Made by a program: the position numbers and the translations under genes
Notes under the pieces: model-generated
Told to the model about the DNA's origin: nothing
Database searches by the model: none
The model's input: the letters and a program-made list of their open reading frames with translations, nothing else
Shown here: positions 42,301 to 57,300 of the stretch, in pieces
How positions within the stretch are numbered: the first letter of the stretch is position 1
Layout: every line of letters starts with the position of its first letter
Assembly: GCA_017506865.1 (NCBI GenBank)
Contig: JAFCMP010000368.1
Location: forward strand, 372,001-436,000
DNA: 64,000 nt
From: Tribonema minus
Taxonomy: Eukaryota > Sar > Xanthophyceae > Tribonematales > Tribonemataceae
Direction: 5' to 3'

Positions 42301-45300
42301 GCTTGTACCGCCACCCAGGCCAGCAAGTGGTTAAAGTTCGAGTTAGGTTTTTATTAGGGGCGGAGTTGGGGTTACGGTTAGGGTCAAGTGCGCTCCCCTC
42401 TTGCACGCCAGCATCCCCTCTTCAAGCCCTTCTGCACTTTGTGATTTGAAGTTGTCTGCCTTTCCTTCAGTGCTTGTGAAGCTGTATGCCTTTCCTTCAG
42501 CACATGTCCTACACCGACCGCTTCTGACCGCTGTCACGCCTAACCCTAACCCTAACCCTAAGTCACGCCTAACGCTAACCCTAACCCTTCTGTCGCACCG
42601 CACACCCAGAGCAATACTGGAGGGAGGAGTAAACCTGATCGACACGGCTGAGCAGGTGACACAGCCACTGCTTATACCACATTTTAAACTTACATATACA
42701 TACCCATCATTTGATCTGCGGAGCAGGTGATACGGCCAGTCTCAACCCCTCAATCGCGGGTATTGATAGATAGATGATATTTTTAGGTTTTTACCACCTA
42801 AAAACAGTCCCGCACAGTGGGGAGGGGTAGCGCATGCGTTGTTCACTTACTTCCCTATTTGCGGCTTATTTTTCTTGTTGACCCTAACCCTGAGTGGGAA
42901 ATGTCTGTGCTCAAAAGCGAGGCCAAGAGCCGACCAGCAGCCAAGAACGGTCACAAGCGGCTGGGCTCTATGCGCACTTGGTGCAAATCCCTGTGAGCCT
43001 TACCCTAACCTTTGCTGGGTTACCTTTTCTAGGGTCAAGTCCTTTGGGGGCGGGGCTTACCTTTTCTAGGGTCAAGTCCTTTGGGGGCGGGGTCATGTAG
43101 AGCTGGGTGCCCAGGGACAACCCTCAATAAATCAGCCACCGGCTCCTGAGCAGGTGACAATACATACTCCTCAAATATACATGTTCGCATCTCGGGCCCC
43201 CACCCTCCCCAATTAGCCCCTGAAGGGGGGGGGGCTATGAGGATATGCAGCGGCGAGTGCCCTGGGACAACCCTCAATAAACCTCGGCACCAGCTGCGGA
43301 GCGGCAGGAAAGGGGGAGCCTAGCGAATTCTGTAACAATATTAATTTTGAGGTACATGTGTTGTTGAGCTATGAAGACCATGTACACTTGCCACTGCATC
43401 TGCATGCGTCAACCTCAACTTCAATTGAAATCGTTATTCACATCTGTACCAAGCTCACAGTGCAGCTCTCTCCAGCATATGTTACACGCTGGCATATGAT
43501 TTCACATAAAGAGTTCTGGACCGCATGTGAGCACAATATAAAGCCATTCGTTGTCCAAAGGCTGTTTCTTCAAGTGTTTGCTGCACACCTGTTCCCAGGT
43601 ACTCAGCGGCAGCAGGGCTGCACAGCTGCTAAAATTGAAGTGCACGGTGCAATGAGCCTAGCGGGGGTTGACATAGAAATGCCACATGATGTAGAACTTA
43701 GGATAGCACCCGTCACTGCTTCAGCGCTGCAGCACCGTGAAGAAAAAACTTCTGGTAGGGCGCTCAGAAGCGCCAAGAGTCTCGCGCGTCCCGTGACATT
43801 GTACTTTGAAGTACATGCATTGTAGGAGAATATCAACAGGTTGAGCGCTGTGGCATCCTTAAAAAGTTGTTGAGGCAATTCCTGGTCTAGGTCAGAACTT
43901 CTAGGACCGACACGAGCTGCTCAGTCAGCGTGCCCCCCCCCCCCCCCCCCCGGTGCGCAAATGCGTTGCTGGGCTGCACGGCCGGCGCTCATACTTGTAC
44001 ATACCTACCCGTGTTGCGGTGCCGCAGGGCCGGCGTCCATACGCATACATGCATACATATGGCTCATACAAGTTTTTTTGAAATACTGCTACAAATTAGG
44101 GGAGCGACTTTTATGGTTCATGTGTAATATGACATGTGAGGTGGATCGTATGCCTGTGACGCTGCATTCGCTCATCCTTGACTGGATGGAGCACCTCGTG
44201 AAGTCTCAACATGAAGTACGAGGTGCAATGTTGTCGTTGTACACCTACCTGCTCGCCTGCGACGTGCGTCTTACATGCCTACATACCCTACTTATCCTCA
44301 CTGCGCAGTACCCCATTCCTAGCAGCCGTCCGAGGCCCTGAGTGTCTGGCGGAATCTTATTTCCTACCAGCCCACCTTTGACACGTGCCTTACAGACATA
44401 CCTGCCTATCCTCACCACGCAGTACCCCATCCCTAGCAGCCGTCGGAGGCCAGAAGGGCTGGCGGAGGAAGTCATCGGGAGGTGGATCAACAAAGGTAGC
44501 GTCATGTCCCAAACCTCAAGTTGAAGTTGACATTCTGTACAGTGACACCTGGCGACTCTGCGTGTTGTCTGTTCAATGTTTTTTACATAGAGTCTTGGCT
44601 GGGGTGCGAAAAAGTCCAGACGATTAATGTCAAGGTTGTTATCACAGTCATTATATACCTTGTGGCAAAGCGTCGAAACCCCTACCGCTTTTCGTGTTGC
44701 AAATATCAAGTTGAGGTTCCTATACAGCTAAGGTAACACCCGGCACCTCTACGTGATGTGTTCAAAGTACATACACCAAGAGCATCGCTAGCAAAATCAA
44801 TGCTGTTCATATGTGTCATGGGCTGAAAAGTAAATGGTCTTACATGGCTGCATGGCACACGTGTTCTTGACACCTTGCAAGTCAAAAATTAGAGCAATTC
44901 GACGGTGGGAGACGCAGGGTTAGAGTTAGGGTTAGGGTCACCCTGCACCACAAGGTTGCAAGTTCACAACAATGGGGCGTCTCGATTAGCCCGCACGATC
45001 ACGGGCGGCTGCGTCGGTATTGTAGGTTGCAAGTCCTGCGAGCATACGACGCAAAACCACAACTGTTCACTTCTGTGACACACAGACCAGCGCTCATGAA
45101 CGCGCTCATGAACGCATCATCCTTGGGTGAATCCTGCAGCACCAGGGCGGCGCAAACAGGTTAGGGTCAGGGTCCGGGTTACGGTCACCGAAGCCCTGCA
45201 TTCACAAGCCCACTGTCGTGACATCATCCAATAACCCACTTCCTGAACCCAAGCGCTGCAGCTAACAAGTGCATTGTTGTGACATCAGCTCCATAGCTTC

Positions 45301-48300
45301 GGGGCGGCAGTGCGAGCAGGTCAGGGTTAGGGTTAAAGTTAGGGTTACCGGAGCCGTAGCATTTGCAAGCGCTCAGCTGTGACATCTTTCCATAACTCAT
45401 TTCCTGAACCCAAGCGCTACTTACAGCTAATACGTGCATTGTCTTTGTGACATCAATGCTACTGTACAGCACCGGGGCGGCGCAATAATGCTTTTTGTGA
45501 TAAGAGTGCAAGTGGCCACTCTGAACTGCGCTGGGTAATTGAGGTTTGACATACCTCAACAACTCACTTTCTGAACCTAAGCACTACAACTAACAAGTGC
45601 GTTGTCGTCGTGACATCAATGCTCCAGGGCGGCGCAAACAGTGAATTTTTGCGATAAAGTATGAGTGACCTAGCGCTAATAAGTGCATTGTCGTCGTGAC
45701 ATCAATGCTACTGCACAGCTCCGGGGCGGCGCGAAAAGGTGGTCATCGCCAGCAAGATCTCAAAGCACTGGGGCTACACAAAATTGCGATGAGCCCTAAC
45801 CCTAACCCTAAGGGCCCTATTAACTGACTGTGCACTATCACAGTAACACTATCACAGTAACCCAATTATTGAGCCCAAGCGCTACTGCCAGTAAGTGTAT
45901 TGTCGTGACATTAACTCCACAGCACCGGGGCGGCACGAAAAGGTGGTCATCGCCAGCAAGATCTCAAAGCACTGGGGCTACACAAAATTGCCAGGAGCCC
46001 TAACCCTAACCCTAAGGGCCCTATGAATTGACTGTGCACTATCACAGTAACCCAGTTATTGAGCCCAAGCGCTACCACTGATAAGTGTGTTGTCGTGACA
46101 TCAGCTCCACAGCACCGGGGCGGCGCAAACAGGTGGTCATCGCCAGCAAGATCTCAAAGCACTGGGGCTGTGCCAAAATGAGCTCTAATGTGGCATCACT
46201 TAACAACTCACTTCTGCTCCGAAGCGTCACCGCTAATAAAAGCGTTGTTATTGTAACATCAACTCCACAGCACCGGGGCGGCGAGAAAAGGTGGTCATTG
46301 CCAGCAAGATCACGGGCGGATCCAACGTCAACGCAGCGAATATAGCCGCTGACTGCGAGGGCAGCCTCCGCCGACTGGGCACAGACTATATGGACCTCTA
46401 TCTGGTGCGTACTGCTAACACTAACCCTAGGGTCTGACCTCGCTACTGCGTACTGCAAACTGGTAACCCTAATGCTAGGGTTCGACCTCGCTGAACCTAG
46501 GGTTAGGGTGAGGGCAGCCTCCGGCGACTGGGCACAGACTGCACTCTATCTTGTGCGTCCCTCTGTCTGGATTTAGGTTGGGGTTGGCGTTAGGGTTAGG
46601 GTTAGGCTGAGCGGTGGCAGTGTCCCAGTGTCCGCACATACAGCATGGACCTCTACATCACGTATTCCTCATGCTTGGTGCTGTCTGCTCTGGACCACAT
46701 TTACGATCAGTGTTTGAGTGAGACTTCTGCCTGCCTAGGGTTAGGGCTAGGGATTAAGTCATAGACGTGGTGTGACGGCGCAGATGACATGAACCCTAAC
46801 CCTGAAGTTAGGGTTAGGGTTAGGCCTTGGCCCATTCCACCTGCACAGTACCGTCTGCTTGGGCCTAGCATTGGGGTCAATAATAATGTCAGCTTGACAT
46901 TTGGGGTCAGGACCAGCAGCATCGGTGCCTGGGCACAGACTACGGGTATGTATGTATACTGTGTGTGTCGCTAATACCACATGCAACAGTGTCCGCTCTG
47001 GTTTACTAGGGATAGGGTCAGGCTCAGAACGAGGCTCGGGGCATGGTCCAGCATTGCGGCCGGCAGTATAGGCGGCTGGGGGTTGTGTTGGGGTCAAATT
47101 TAGAGTTTTTAGAGGGGTTTAGGTGGGAGTACATGGACGGCAACTCAACGCGATCGCACAACAGTACGCATTTACATGCAAGTCAGCAGCGCCGGTGCCA
47201 GTCCAATGCATACGCACCAAGTAAGTGATTGATCTGTAATAAGAAACACGGCGGCATAGACATATTGTCATCAGACTTTCTGAGTGCACAGAAGGAAATC
47301 CAGTGATGTGTCCACAACAGACCAGCCTTCTGCTTTCACGCAATGGGTGCGATATACTCGGGCTAGACTTTGCGTGTCCATATGAGTAGTTTGAGTGTAC
47401 ACATGTGCATGCCAGGGCATGAGGGCCAACACTACGCTGACTGGCCTGAGCGCTGCCACGTATGCCCCTCACATAGAACTTGAAGTTGATGTTGCATTGC
47501 ATTGCCGTGCCCGACACTGTGTCCACAAATACATGTTCTTGCAGTGGTGTGCTGTTTTACCCAATACACTGACCTCACTGTTGAATCAGTATGTAGGCTG
47601 AAACCAGTCTGAGCTAAGTTCAACATGAGTACTCGCCAATTCATGATGGGTTGGGACTTGCTTCAAAAGCCAGAGGTTTTGTTTGTCAATTATTGATGTA
47701 CCTGGAGCTGTGTCTACTCAGTATACATGTGGTAGAATACAAAGGGGTAGATTTTGTTTTTTTACTCACATGAGTGCTCATCATGGTAACTTATACACAC
47801 AAAGAAGCCTAGCCTCACTGGAAGTGTTTTTGATGGTTTCGCAGTCATTTGCAGCTTCACTGGCCAGCGCGGTACACGCAAATTCTACCCCTAATGACCA
47901 CGCTGGTGCGAAGCAAATATTGTCCAAACACACCGCATCTGAGTTGAAGCTGATGTTGAAGTATTGCCTTGCCACTTGCAGCTTCACTGGCCGGCGCGGT
48001 ACACCCCGCAGGCGAACTGGGGGCAGAGTCTTGCGTACCACCAGGTGATCCGCTTCACATGTCATGTCTTGAATGGTTTGTCATTCAACGATTGATATTT
48101 TGAAAATATTACGATTTTATGAACACCAGGTGATTCGGTTTTCATTTCTGCGGATGTCAGAGCAGGTACTGTCGTGTGCGAGATTAGGCCGGTCAGTCAC
48201 CAATTCAGAGCGTACCGAGCACCAATTTCAATTAGGCCTGGGTGCTTTGATGATAGTACCACCAGGTGATGCGGTTCACATTACATTGCGCGCAAGTCAT

Positions 48301-51300
48301 TCAGATGAGCAGGTAGACTTGGGAGTTGAACTGCAAATTACGGGGGCGGCGCCAGGTCTGTTCGTCATCACGTGACTTGAAGTTCCGGTCTTGGTTAATG
48401 GGCGACATTCGCCCAAGCCCGCGTTGATGTACAAATATACGCTGCATGTGTGTCCAGGTACCGCTGCATTCAGTATGAGTTGTGGTGAAGAATGGGGGGT
48501 GGACTCTTCGCAAAAAGTCCGCATTCCTCGCAGCCTTTTCCTCCTCTGAGCGGTTTTCATTGCAGTTTTACTGGAGCACAGCGTCTCTAAAGTTAGGGGT
48601 AAAATTCAATTTGGGGTTGAAGTTGGGTAGGGTTAGGGTCGGGGCCCAGTCTCTCAGAATGTGGCTTGGAAGCAGAGCCTCTCAGGCTGGCAACTCTGTT
48701 GGCATACCGCAACCGTTCGCCAACAGCGTTGGACTTCTGCTTGACATGACTGATGTAAGACAGCCTGCAGGTTCCTTGTGCACATGCTGCAGGCGAACGC
48801 TGCCTCCTGGTTTGTGGAGCTTCTTACGGCCATCTTTGCATGCTTTGATGTTGTTGCTGGAAACTGCGAGCAAATTAGAAGTAGGGTTGGTGCCCCCGAG
48901 CTCTTGATCTGTCTGTCTATAGTAGCTATCTTAGTGGAAATGCCTATCAGCTGACACAGATCCTGATTTGCGGATGTGGAGACAGGAGGCGGAGAGGTTC
49001 TACAGGGGACACGCATCGTTTGAGGAGATTGCTGAGGCCATGGGAAAGCTCGTCAAGTGAGTCATTGTATTAATGAGTGAGTCAGTGAGTCAAACAAGTA
49101 CTGAGTGAATCTGGGTAAGTGAACCGTTTGAGGAGATTGCCGAGGCCATGGGTAAGCTCGTCAAGTGAGTATTGAGCGAGTAAGTGAGTCAACAGAGTAA
49201 TGTCTGCGTAATTCATACTAGCCATGACGGGGTAAGTGAGTCTTTTGAGGAGATTGCTGAGGCCATGGGCAAGTTCGTCAAGTGAGTACTGAGTAAATGA
49301 ATGAGAATGTACTTTTTATAAATTCTCGCTCAGGGCGCGAAACAGCCCAGATGATTGGCATCTCGGAATCTACATGTCGCATGACAGTCTGAAATGTGTC
49401 GTGACGACAACCACTCAAACGCCGCCGCCGCCAAATGGCATCTCGGGATCCTCCCCAACGTCCTCCTCCATGTGCTCCCCCCCCTAGATTCTGCCATGTG
49501 TGTCATGACACGGCCAGAGTACGCCATGAGAATGTACTTATGCTTTCTTTAGTGACAGCTTTCTGCAAGCAGGTTAGCAGACACTTGTTGATTATGGGCG
49601 CGTGCCTTGGGACACCTTGTCAAGTGTACTCCAGACATCACTCAACGCTGCCTGTAAGCCGCACATATTCGTCGAGCAGAGAGCAGACAGCTCTTGGTTG
49701 CAGTCACGCAACTAGGGGTGAACAAGGGACAAACGGAGAGGGGGGCAAAACCCCGCTCAGTCATTCGCTTACCTCAACCGTAACCGTTAACCCCATCGTG
49801 AGCAGACGCTCTAACACTAAGAAGAGCAGACTGGTGGACTTGAACTTGAACTTGTTGTTTCATTGTGTACTTCATGGGCCATGAATGCATTGTCACCCAT
49901 GATGTTGTGCAGGCAATCAGATGGCGCATATACTCGCGGCTGGGGCAACTGCAACAGCTTGAAGCAGTGACGATGACACAGGCTGTGCCCTTCAAAATAT
50001 CATCACGTTGCTGGTCGCGACTGTCTGTGCATAGGTGTGCATACGCGGCTGGGGCATCTGCATCTTGTACTTATAGTATTTATTTTAAGTAGGTGAAATG
50101 TGAGAGCATTGGTTCTGCAACCACATCATGTACCTTACGGATCATGAACGCAATGTTGTCTAGAAGTATACTTCAATGTATACGCACTGGAAAGGAAGGG
50201 CCTCATAAGCAGCTGGGCGTATACAACTTCAACTGGAAATGTGCTACAGCCAACTCTCGTATGGTTGATGAACCCGTTGTTGTCTATGACGCTGCGGGCT
50301 TACACTTGTGCGCCCAGGTGTTGTCGATGCAACGTATCTCGGTACCTGTACGACATCTCGGTACCTGTACGACATTGTCGTACAGGTACCGAGATGCGTT
50401 GCATTGTCGTACAGGTACCGAGATGCGTTGCATCGACAACACATTGTCGTACAGGTACCGAGATGCGTTGCATCAACAACACCTGGGCGCACACACTGTC
50501 TGCAGGCGGGGGCGCATATGCTCGCAGCTGGGGCATGTGCAACAACTTAAAGTACTTCGCAGTAACATTGAAATGGGCGCTGTGCCATTTGAAATATAAC
50601 CACGTGTTGGCCGTGACTGTGTCTGCAGGCAGGGGCGAATACGCGGCTGGGGCAACTGCAACAACTTGAAGTGTTTCAGAGTGACCATGGACATAGATGC
50701 TGGGCCATTTGAATTACGAGCACGCTGTTGGTTGTGACTGTGTCTGCAGGCAGGGACGCATACGTGGCTGGGGCATCTGCAATGACAACGCCTACGGGCT
50801 GGCGGCTCAGTCGGCAGCGGCGCGGCAGCTTGGAGTTGAGGTAGGCATGGCATAACCTGAAGTTGCGGCATGTAAGTATGCAGTTGAAGTTAGGGCATGT
50901 AGGTATGCCTGAACCTCTCTCTCAGTACGCGACTGCAGCTGCAGCCTAGAGCTGAAGTGGGTATTGTATTGTAGCACAGTGGATGCATGAGGGTGTTTCT
51001 GCGCCTCTGCATCTCAGTATAGGCTGGAGTTGAGTTGAGGTAAAAATGTGGGGTTGAGGTAGGTAGGTATGCCCGAGCCTTACTTGCTGCCATACATACC
51101 GTAGATCAGGTGATGCCTGAGCGCAGCCCTCATGTGACTGCACTCACACATGCTGGTAGTAAAGATCACCATCGTTGACAGCAATGGAGGAACTGAGACC
51201 GTCGCGGCAGCTGGAGCTGAGGTATGTAGTATGTATGCCTGATCCTAGGCTGGAGCGTGGGTTTTGACTCGTTGCAACACCCCGGCCTAATGAGTGTGTG

Positions 51301-54300
51301 GGCAACCAAAGTTTATGTGCACAGCTACTTGTACACAGCTACTTGGAGATTCGCCATTAACTTGAGATTTGCTAGCGTGAGGGGTGGGGTGGATTACTGG
51401 GTGGGGGGGTGGGGGGGCACTTAAATCAGGGCTAGTGTTGAGGTAAATAAGCCTAGCACCCAGTGTGTGTGTACTACTAGGTTCAGGTTATAGGGTTAGG
51501 CTACTAGTAGGTCGTCCCTCACTGCGCACGCCTTCAGTCGTGCAAGGCGTGTTTGCTGTCGTTTGATGCGAACCACAGCCTATGGTTTGTTACGTGCAGT
51601 CTCTTCTTCCATACCTTGCTGCTGGTTTTGTGACATTTGGGTGTACTCAACACCGTGCCAGCGGCGCTTACCGTGTACCCCTTTGTCCTCTGATGGTGGT
51701 GCGCGCGCAACAGCCGCCCTAGGTGACGCTCCATCTGTTGAAGTTGTACACTTTGAGTTGCACCTGCAGTATGTGGCGCACTCGGTGCCGCTGCTCTCTG
51801 GACAGCGCCTGTGAGGGTTCATCAGTAACTACTTCAAAGTAGGAGTACTTGCCTTCCTGCAACTTGATTTGATCATGTATCACAGGCGACTTCAGCCTTG
51901 TCAACAACTGCTCCATCTGTTGATGTCGTACACTTGCGACGCTCCATCTGTTGAAGTTTTGCACTTCAAGTGACACCTGCAATTTGATGCGCCCGCAGTG
52001 CTTCTGGTCGCGGGCCGTGTCAACTCGTTAACCACTGCCTAATTTCCTGAAATTTCTTGATGGTTTGCTCCGTTTCGCAGCCGCCATGCGTGATGCAGGG
52101 CGACTTCAGCCTCATCAATCGCCGCAGCGCCGAGAACGGCATGTTTGAGGTGCGTGCTGGCAGCAGATGACCTTGACGTGTTGAAGATTTCAGTTGGGTT
52201 AGGGCTTGGATTAGGGTCAGGGTTTGAAATAGAGTTAGGGATTAGGGTTAGCGAGAGGGACCTTGGCATGCTGAACAACGAAGATTTCAGTTAGGGTTAG
52301 GGTTTGGATTAGGGTCAGGGTTTGAAAAAGAGTCAGGGATGAGGGTGAGGGAGGGGGGGGCTAAACAGATGACCGTGATGACTTCAGCTAGGGTTAGGGG
52401 TTTGGAGTAGGGTTAGGGTCGGGGCTAGGGTTAGGGTTGGACAACCTTGTCACGTCTACGCGTAATGTGCGCCCATTCAACATTGTCAACTGACGCAGCG
52501 CCGATATGTTATCATTTTTATAATTACTTGTTTTTTTATTTTGAGGTGATTGGACGATCGCGGCGGAGGAGTGCCAGAGAGGACGCATGGCATTTTCTAC
52601 TACCTTAACGTAGGGTGAAGGAGACACGAAATGCCGCCATGCAGATGCTGTGGTGGCCCACACCTTGACTCTTACTCCTACTCTTCCGCCTTAGCTTTGC
52701 GAGGGTGAAGGGCATGCGCAACGCCACAATGTCGTGCATGCATGTGGTTGGCATTAATGGGAGCACGCAGTTGTAGCTGTTCAGGCTATGCGACATAACT
52801 GTACTTCATAGGGGGGCGAGCGTGGGGGGGGGGGGGGGCACACTTCAGCGCAGCGTTGGAAATGGCGTATTCGATGTGTGCAGATAATGCTCTCTTGAAG
52901 TACCTCCCGTACTTGAACTTGGACTAAGTGGATTAACTTATTAATAAACTAGATGGTCAGCAAATTCTCTGCAGTCTCTTGCACCCGAACCCCGACCCTA
53001 ACCCTGACCTAACTTTTACCTAGACTTACTTTAACCCTGCGCCTTAACCTTTACCACCATCAACTCCAATTCTGTTTTGATCGTGGACTTGCATGGGCCC
53101 GTGGGTTCAGATCAGAAGGCATCAATGTACTCGTGGACTTGCAGTGACGTACTTCAGCTGTACTGCAGGTGTAGCACACGTCCAACGCAGAGACGGGGGG
53201 TAGGACTAGGGTTAGGGTTAGGGTTAGTGTCAGGGTTAGGGTTTGGGTAAAGGTGTGCGACGAGAGTTTCACCGCCTTTGGCGCTTGTGCATGCGCTTCT
53301 ATGTTCTGGAAACACGGGACCCGAAGTACGATTGTTAAAACTCGTCTTGCTGCCAATTCAGATGGCAGGGCTGCTTACACGTCAACACGGAGCGCGTGCG
53401 TGCTTCCTCGGCTGCGACGTGCTCAGAGAGGCCCGCGCTTCACCGGTATGCATGTATGTTCATGCTGATGCAACGTAGAGAGCTGTTGCTCCCTACGTTG
53501 TTGCTCCAGACTGGCAGACGCAGACATCAAGGTGACCAATGCATCAGAAGACCGACGCCAGCCGTGTGCTGCTAGCAGCGGTTATCCTGCGTTCTACTTA
53601 CACAGGGTTAGCCCTAACCCTAGCAATGAGCACGTAACTGCTACTATGGTCCAACAATGCTTTAGGGTGTGACCACAGCCGCCCTCCGCCATTTTCGACT
53701 GCAGGGCTGCTCTCCCATCAATGAAAACGGGGGCTTTCTCGGCTACAACGTGCTTGGGGGGGGTGTTCTCACCGGCAAGTATCTGGACTCCCCCGCTGCT
53801 GCTGACCTGCCGACAGAGGATGCGATGAAGGAGAGGCTGAAGGCCCCCCGTGGCAGGTATATATAGAAATATTGCTGAATTTTGATGCATCGAGGCTGCT
53901 CGTGTGGAGAAAGCTGGCATCGCGGCAGGTGTACATGGAAACATTGTTGAAATTTCATGCGTAAGGGGTGTCCGCATGGAAGAAGTTGGCATGCACGTTT
54001 CTTCTGCACGCGGATGGATGTTGGCAACGCGGCTGGGACGACCAGCGACCTGCCGACAGAGAGCGCTATTAAGGAGAGGCTGAAGGAACCCCGAGGCAGG
54101 TATGGAAAGCCTGTTCTGTATCCAGGCGTCGCGACTGATTGTGTGGAGGAAGTGCGTTTTTTTTGTGTTTTATGTTGTTTTATGCATTAGGGTTGTTTGT
54201 GTGGAGGAAGTTGGCATGCCGTATCGCTGGTGGTTTGCTGAGCGCAGACATGGCGACCGCCGCTGGAGGCCCACATTGCAATCACATGGGGCATGTAGCT

Positions 54301-57300
54301 CAAGACTCTGTCTTGACAATCTGACACTGTAGGGCATGCATGCACCTGCCGACAGACAGCGCGATGAAGGAGAGGCTGAAGGCCCCCCGTGGCAGGTATT
54401 ATAGAAATGCTGTTGGAAGTTGATGCATTAGGGCCCCCCGTGGCAGGTATACATAGAAATATCATCAAGAATTTATGCATTAGGGTTGTTGGTGTGGGGG
54501 ATATAGGCTTACAAGTGGAGGAAGTTGGCATACAAATGTCTTCTGCACGCGGTCGGGAAATGGCAATGCGGTTGAAAAGACATGCGCATTCAATGGAGTT
54601 TTCGCCTCTCGCAGAGAACAGGGGGTACGTATACATTGATGATTGTTTTGCAGTTCACTAAAGACACAATGCCTGCGGCTGCAGGGCCCGTTCTGCGATG
54701 CCTGTTGACGTCTAAATCAAAAAGAGACATCTGGTTCAACTGTCCACCGTTGTCGCAACAGAAAATTCAAGAAGCATTATCGTGAAGGTTCTTACGTGCA
54801 CCTTGGCAGGTTCCAGAAAGCGGATGCAAATCAAACACTGCATATCTTCATGACCGTTTGGGCGCCACTCCGTATCAATTTTCAAAGGTAGGTCTAGTGA
54901 GCCCTAAACCCTAACCTCAGCCCATAAACAGGCATTTCGACTGCATTACGGCAAGCCGATCAAGCGGGCGCAAATCCAATGCTGCATGTGCCTGTGTCTC
55001 AACCTAAGTAATTACAGCACCAGAAATGATGTTGTTTCCGTAAAGTAATGAACCAGCAACTGGTTCACGGATACCATCGATGTCCACTGGAGGAGCAGCG
55101 ATGAACGCAATAATGTAACAAGTTGTGGCTTTGCTGAGCGCAGACACTTCAATCGCCGCTGGCGGCCCACTTCGAACCACATGGGGGCATGTATGTATTG
55201 ACAATCTGATACAACGGGGGCATGTATGTATCGCTGTCCATTTGCTGAGCGCAGACACGACGACCGCAGCTGGCGGCCCACTTCAAACCACATAGCGCAT
55301 GTATGCATTGCCTGCTTACGCACAGTGGGAGCATGTATGATGCCTGCTTACACACATTGGGGCATGTATGTATTGCTGCTTGTTTACTGAGCGCAGACAC
55401 GATGACCGTGGCTGGGGCCCCACTTTGTACCGTTATAGGAGCGGGCCGGCAGCAGAGGCGACCAGAGCCTATGCCGCGCTTGCTAAACAGGCGGGCATAT
55501 CTCCGACACAGGTGAAGTCTAAGTTTGCATACAACATACACTGATGTACCGGCACACCTGTGATGTGTAGTACTCTTGAGGTTCCACACGAAGTATCTGT
55601 GAGTAGGGGACAGCACAGCGCTATTGGGACGGCAGCAGAGGCTACAAAGGCTTCCACCGCGCTTGCCCCACAGGCGGGCATGACTCCGACACAGGTAAAG
55701 TTGAAGTTTGCATACAGTGAACTTGAAGTGCTGGCAGAACTGTCTATGTGCTCACATCACAGCTGTGAAGTGTACGCAAGAGGTTGCGCTGGAATAGCGT
55801 CATGTCATGTGGGCTTTTTGCGCCTCAAGAAGCGAAAATCAACAAAAACATTCAGGTCTCGCCCATCTTGGCCATCCTCATGCGTGCCAATGTTGTGCGA
55901 CGCCTGCTTTACGCATGGACTCTGACGTTGACCAGCACTTCATGCTACTTTTGCATAGCGTTTTTGTCAATCCTGAGCCACAGATGGCTTTACGATGGTG
56001 CAAGCCGCAAACACTTTTGTTCGTGACGATACATTACATTGAATGTAATGTTTTTGAAACGGGCGCACACCAACAAACTTGGAGCGAATGTCAAGTCTTA
56101 GTCACATCGCAGTAGTCTCACCTGTCTCTTTTGTGACTTTTGCATAGCAGCTGGCTCTACGATGGTGCAAACAGCAATCAGGGCTCACGTCCGCGCTGCT
56201 GGGGACTTCAACTATGGACCAGTTGAACGAGGGTCTCAAGTGTTTTGCGGACCCAAAACCCCTCTCAGATGTGAGTTGAAGTTCTAAAGCTCAAGAAAGT
56301 TGGCACAGATTCGTACTCAACCTTTCAATGGACCAACTGAATGAGGGCCTGAAGTGCTTTGCTGACCCGAAGCCCTCTCAGATGTGAGTTGAAGTTCAAA
56401 GTTCACGACAGCTGGCACAGACTCATGCCTTTAAAACCTTACTCAAATTTGTGCTTACAGACCATAGAGCAGGGAGGTGATGGCGACAGTCGGTTGTTTT
56501 GCTTGCAATCATCACCCCTCTCACATGTGAGTTCATGCTTGTTGAAGCGTATCAACAGATTCAACTCAGGTTCGTGCTTAGAGTCACTTGGGATGAACAC
56601 TCATGAAGCATCGAGCCAGGAGTTGGTGGCAACAGGCGGCTGACTCATTGCTCCCCAGCACCTTGAAATGCGTAGGAAACCTGAAGACTGACCTGAACCA
56701 GCAGGCCCACTATAGTAACAGGTGGCAACACAAAGAAAAAGTGCATCGGAGCCTCATCGCCATGTCTCTCACCAGGTGAGTCGGCGATTGCCAGTTGAAG
56801 TGGTGGACACACAACTTCAACTCGTACATCCTCACAAGAGTTTGCGAACCAATCACTTCTGTCGAATACACTGAGTCGGTGCAGGGCAACAGCTCCGCAG
56901 GTTTGCCACCAGGCTCCTGGGGAGGAATGGCAACCTGACAAGCTGTAATTAGCGCAACTGAACTTTGCTATTGAACCACACCACCTAGGAGCTTCAGATT
57001 GCCAGTACTCAGCTCTGCAGACCGTGCACTGCAGCACAAAGAAGGCAGCTTTTACCCATGTGTTTTTTCATTTGCACAGACCTTTTGTTCTGTGACGTAC
57101 ATGATGTCTGATATTTCAAAGCAGTGATCCTGCAGTCGACACCTCATCTTCCATAAATGATCCAGCGAACACTTGCAGCGTTTCAATCTTTACCTAGTCC
57201 TCTTGCAGCCGGCAACAGCATTGTTGACGGTGGAATGTGGGCATGAGCATGGCTGACAACTGCTGCCGTGCCGCCGCTGCTGTGGCACGGCTTAGGATTA

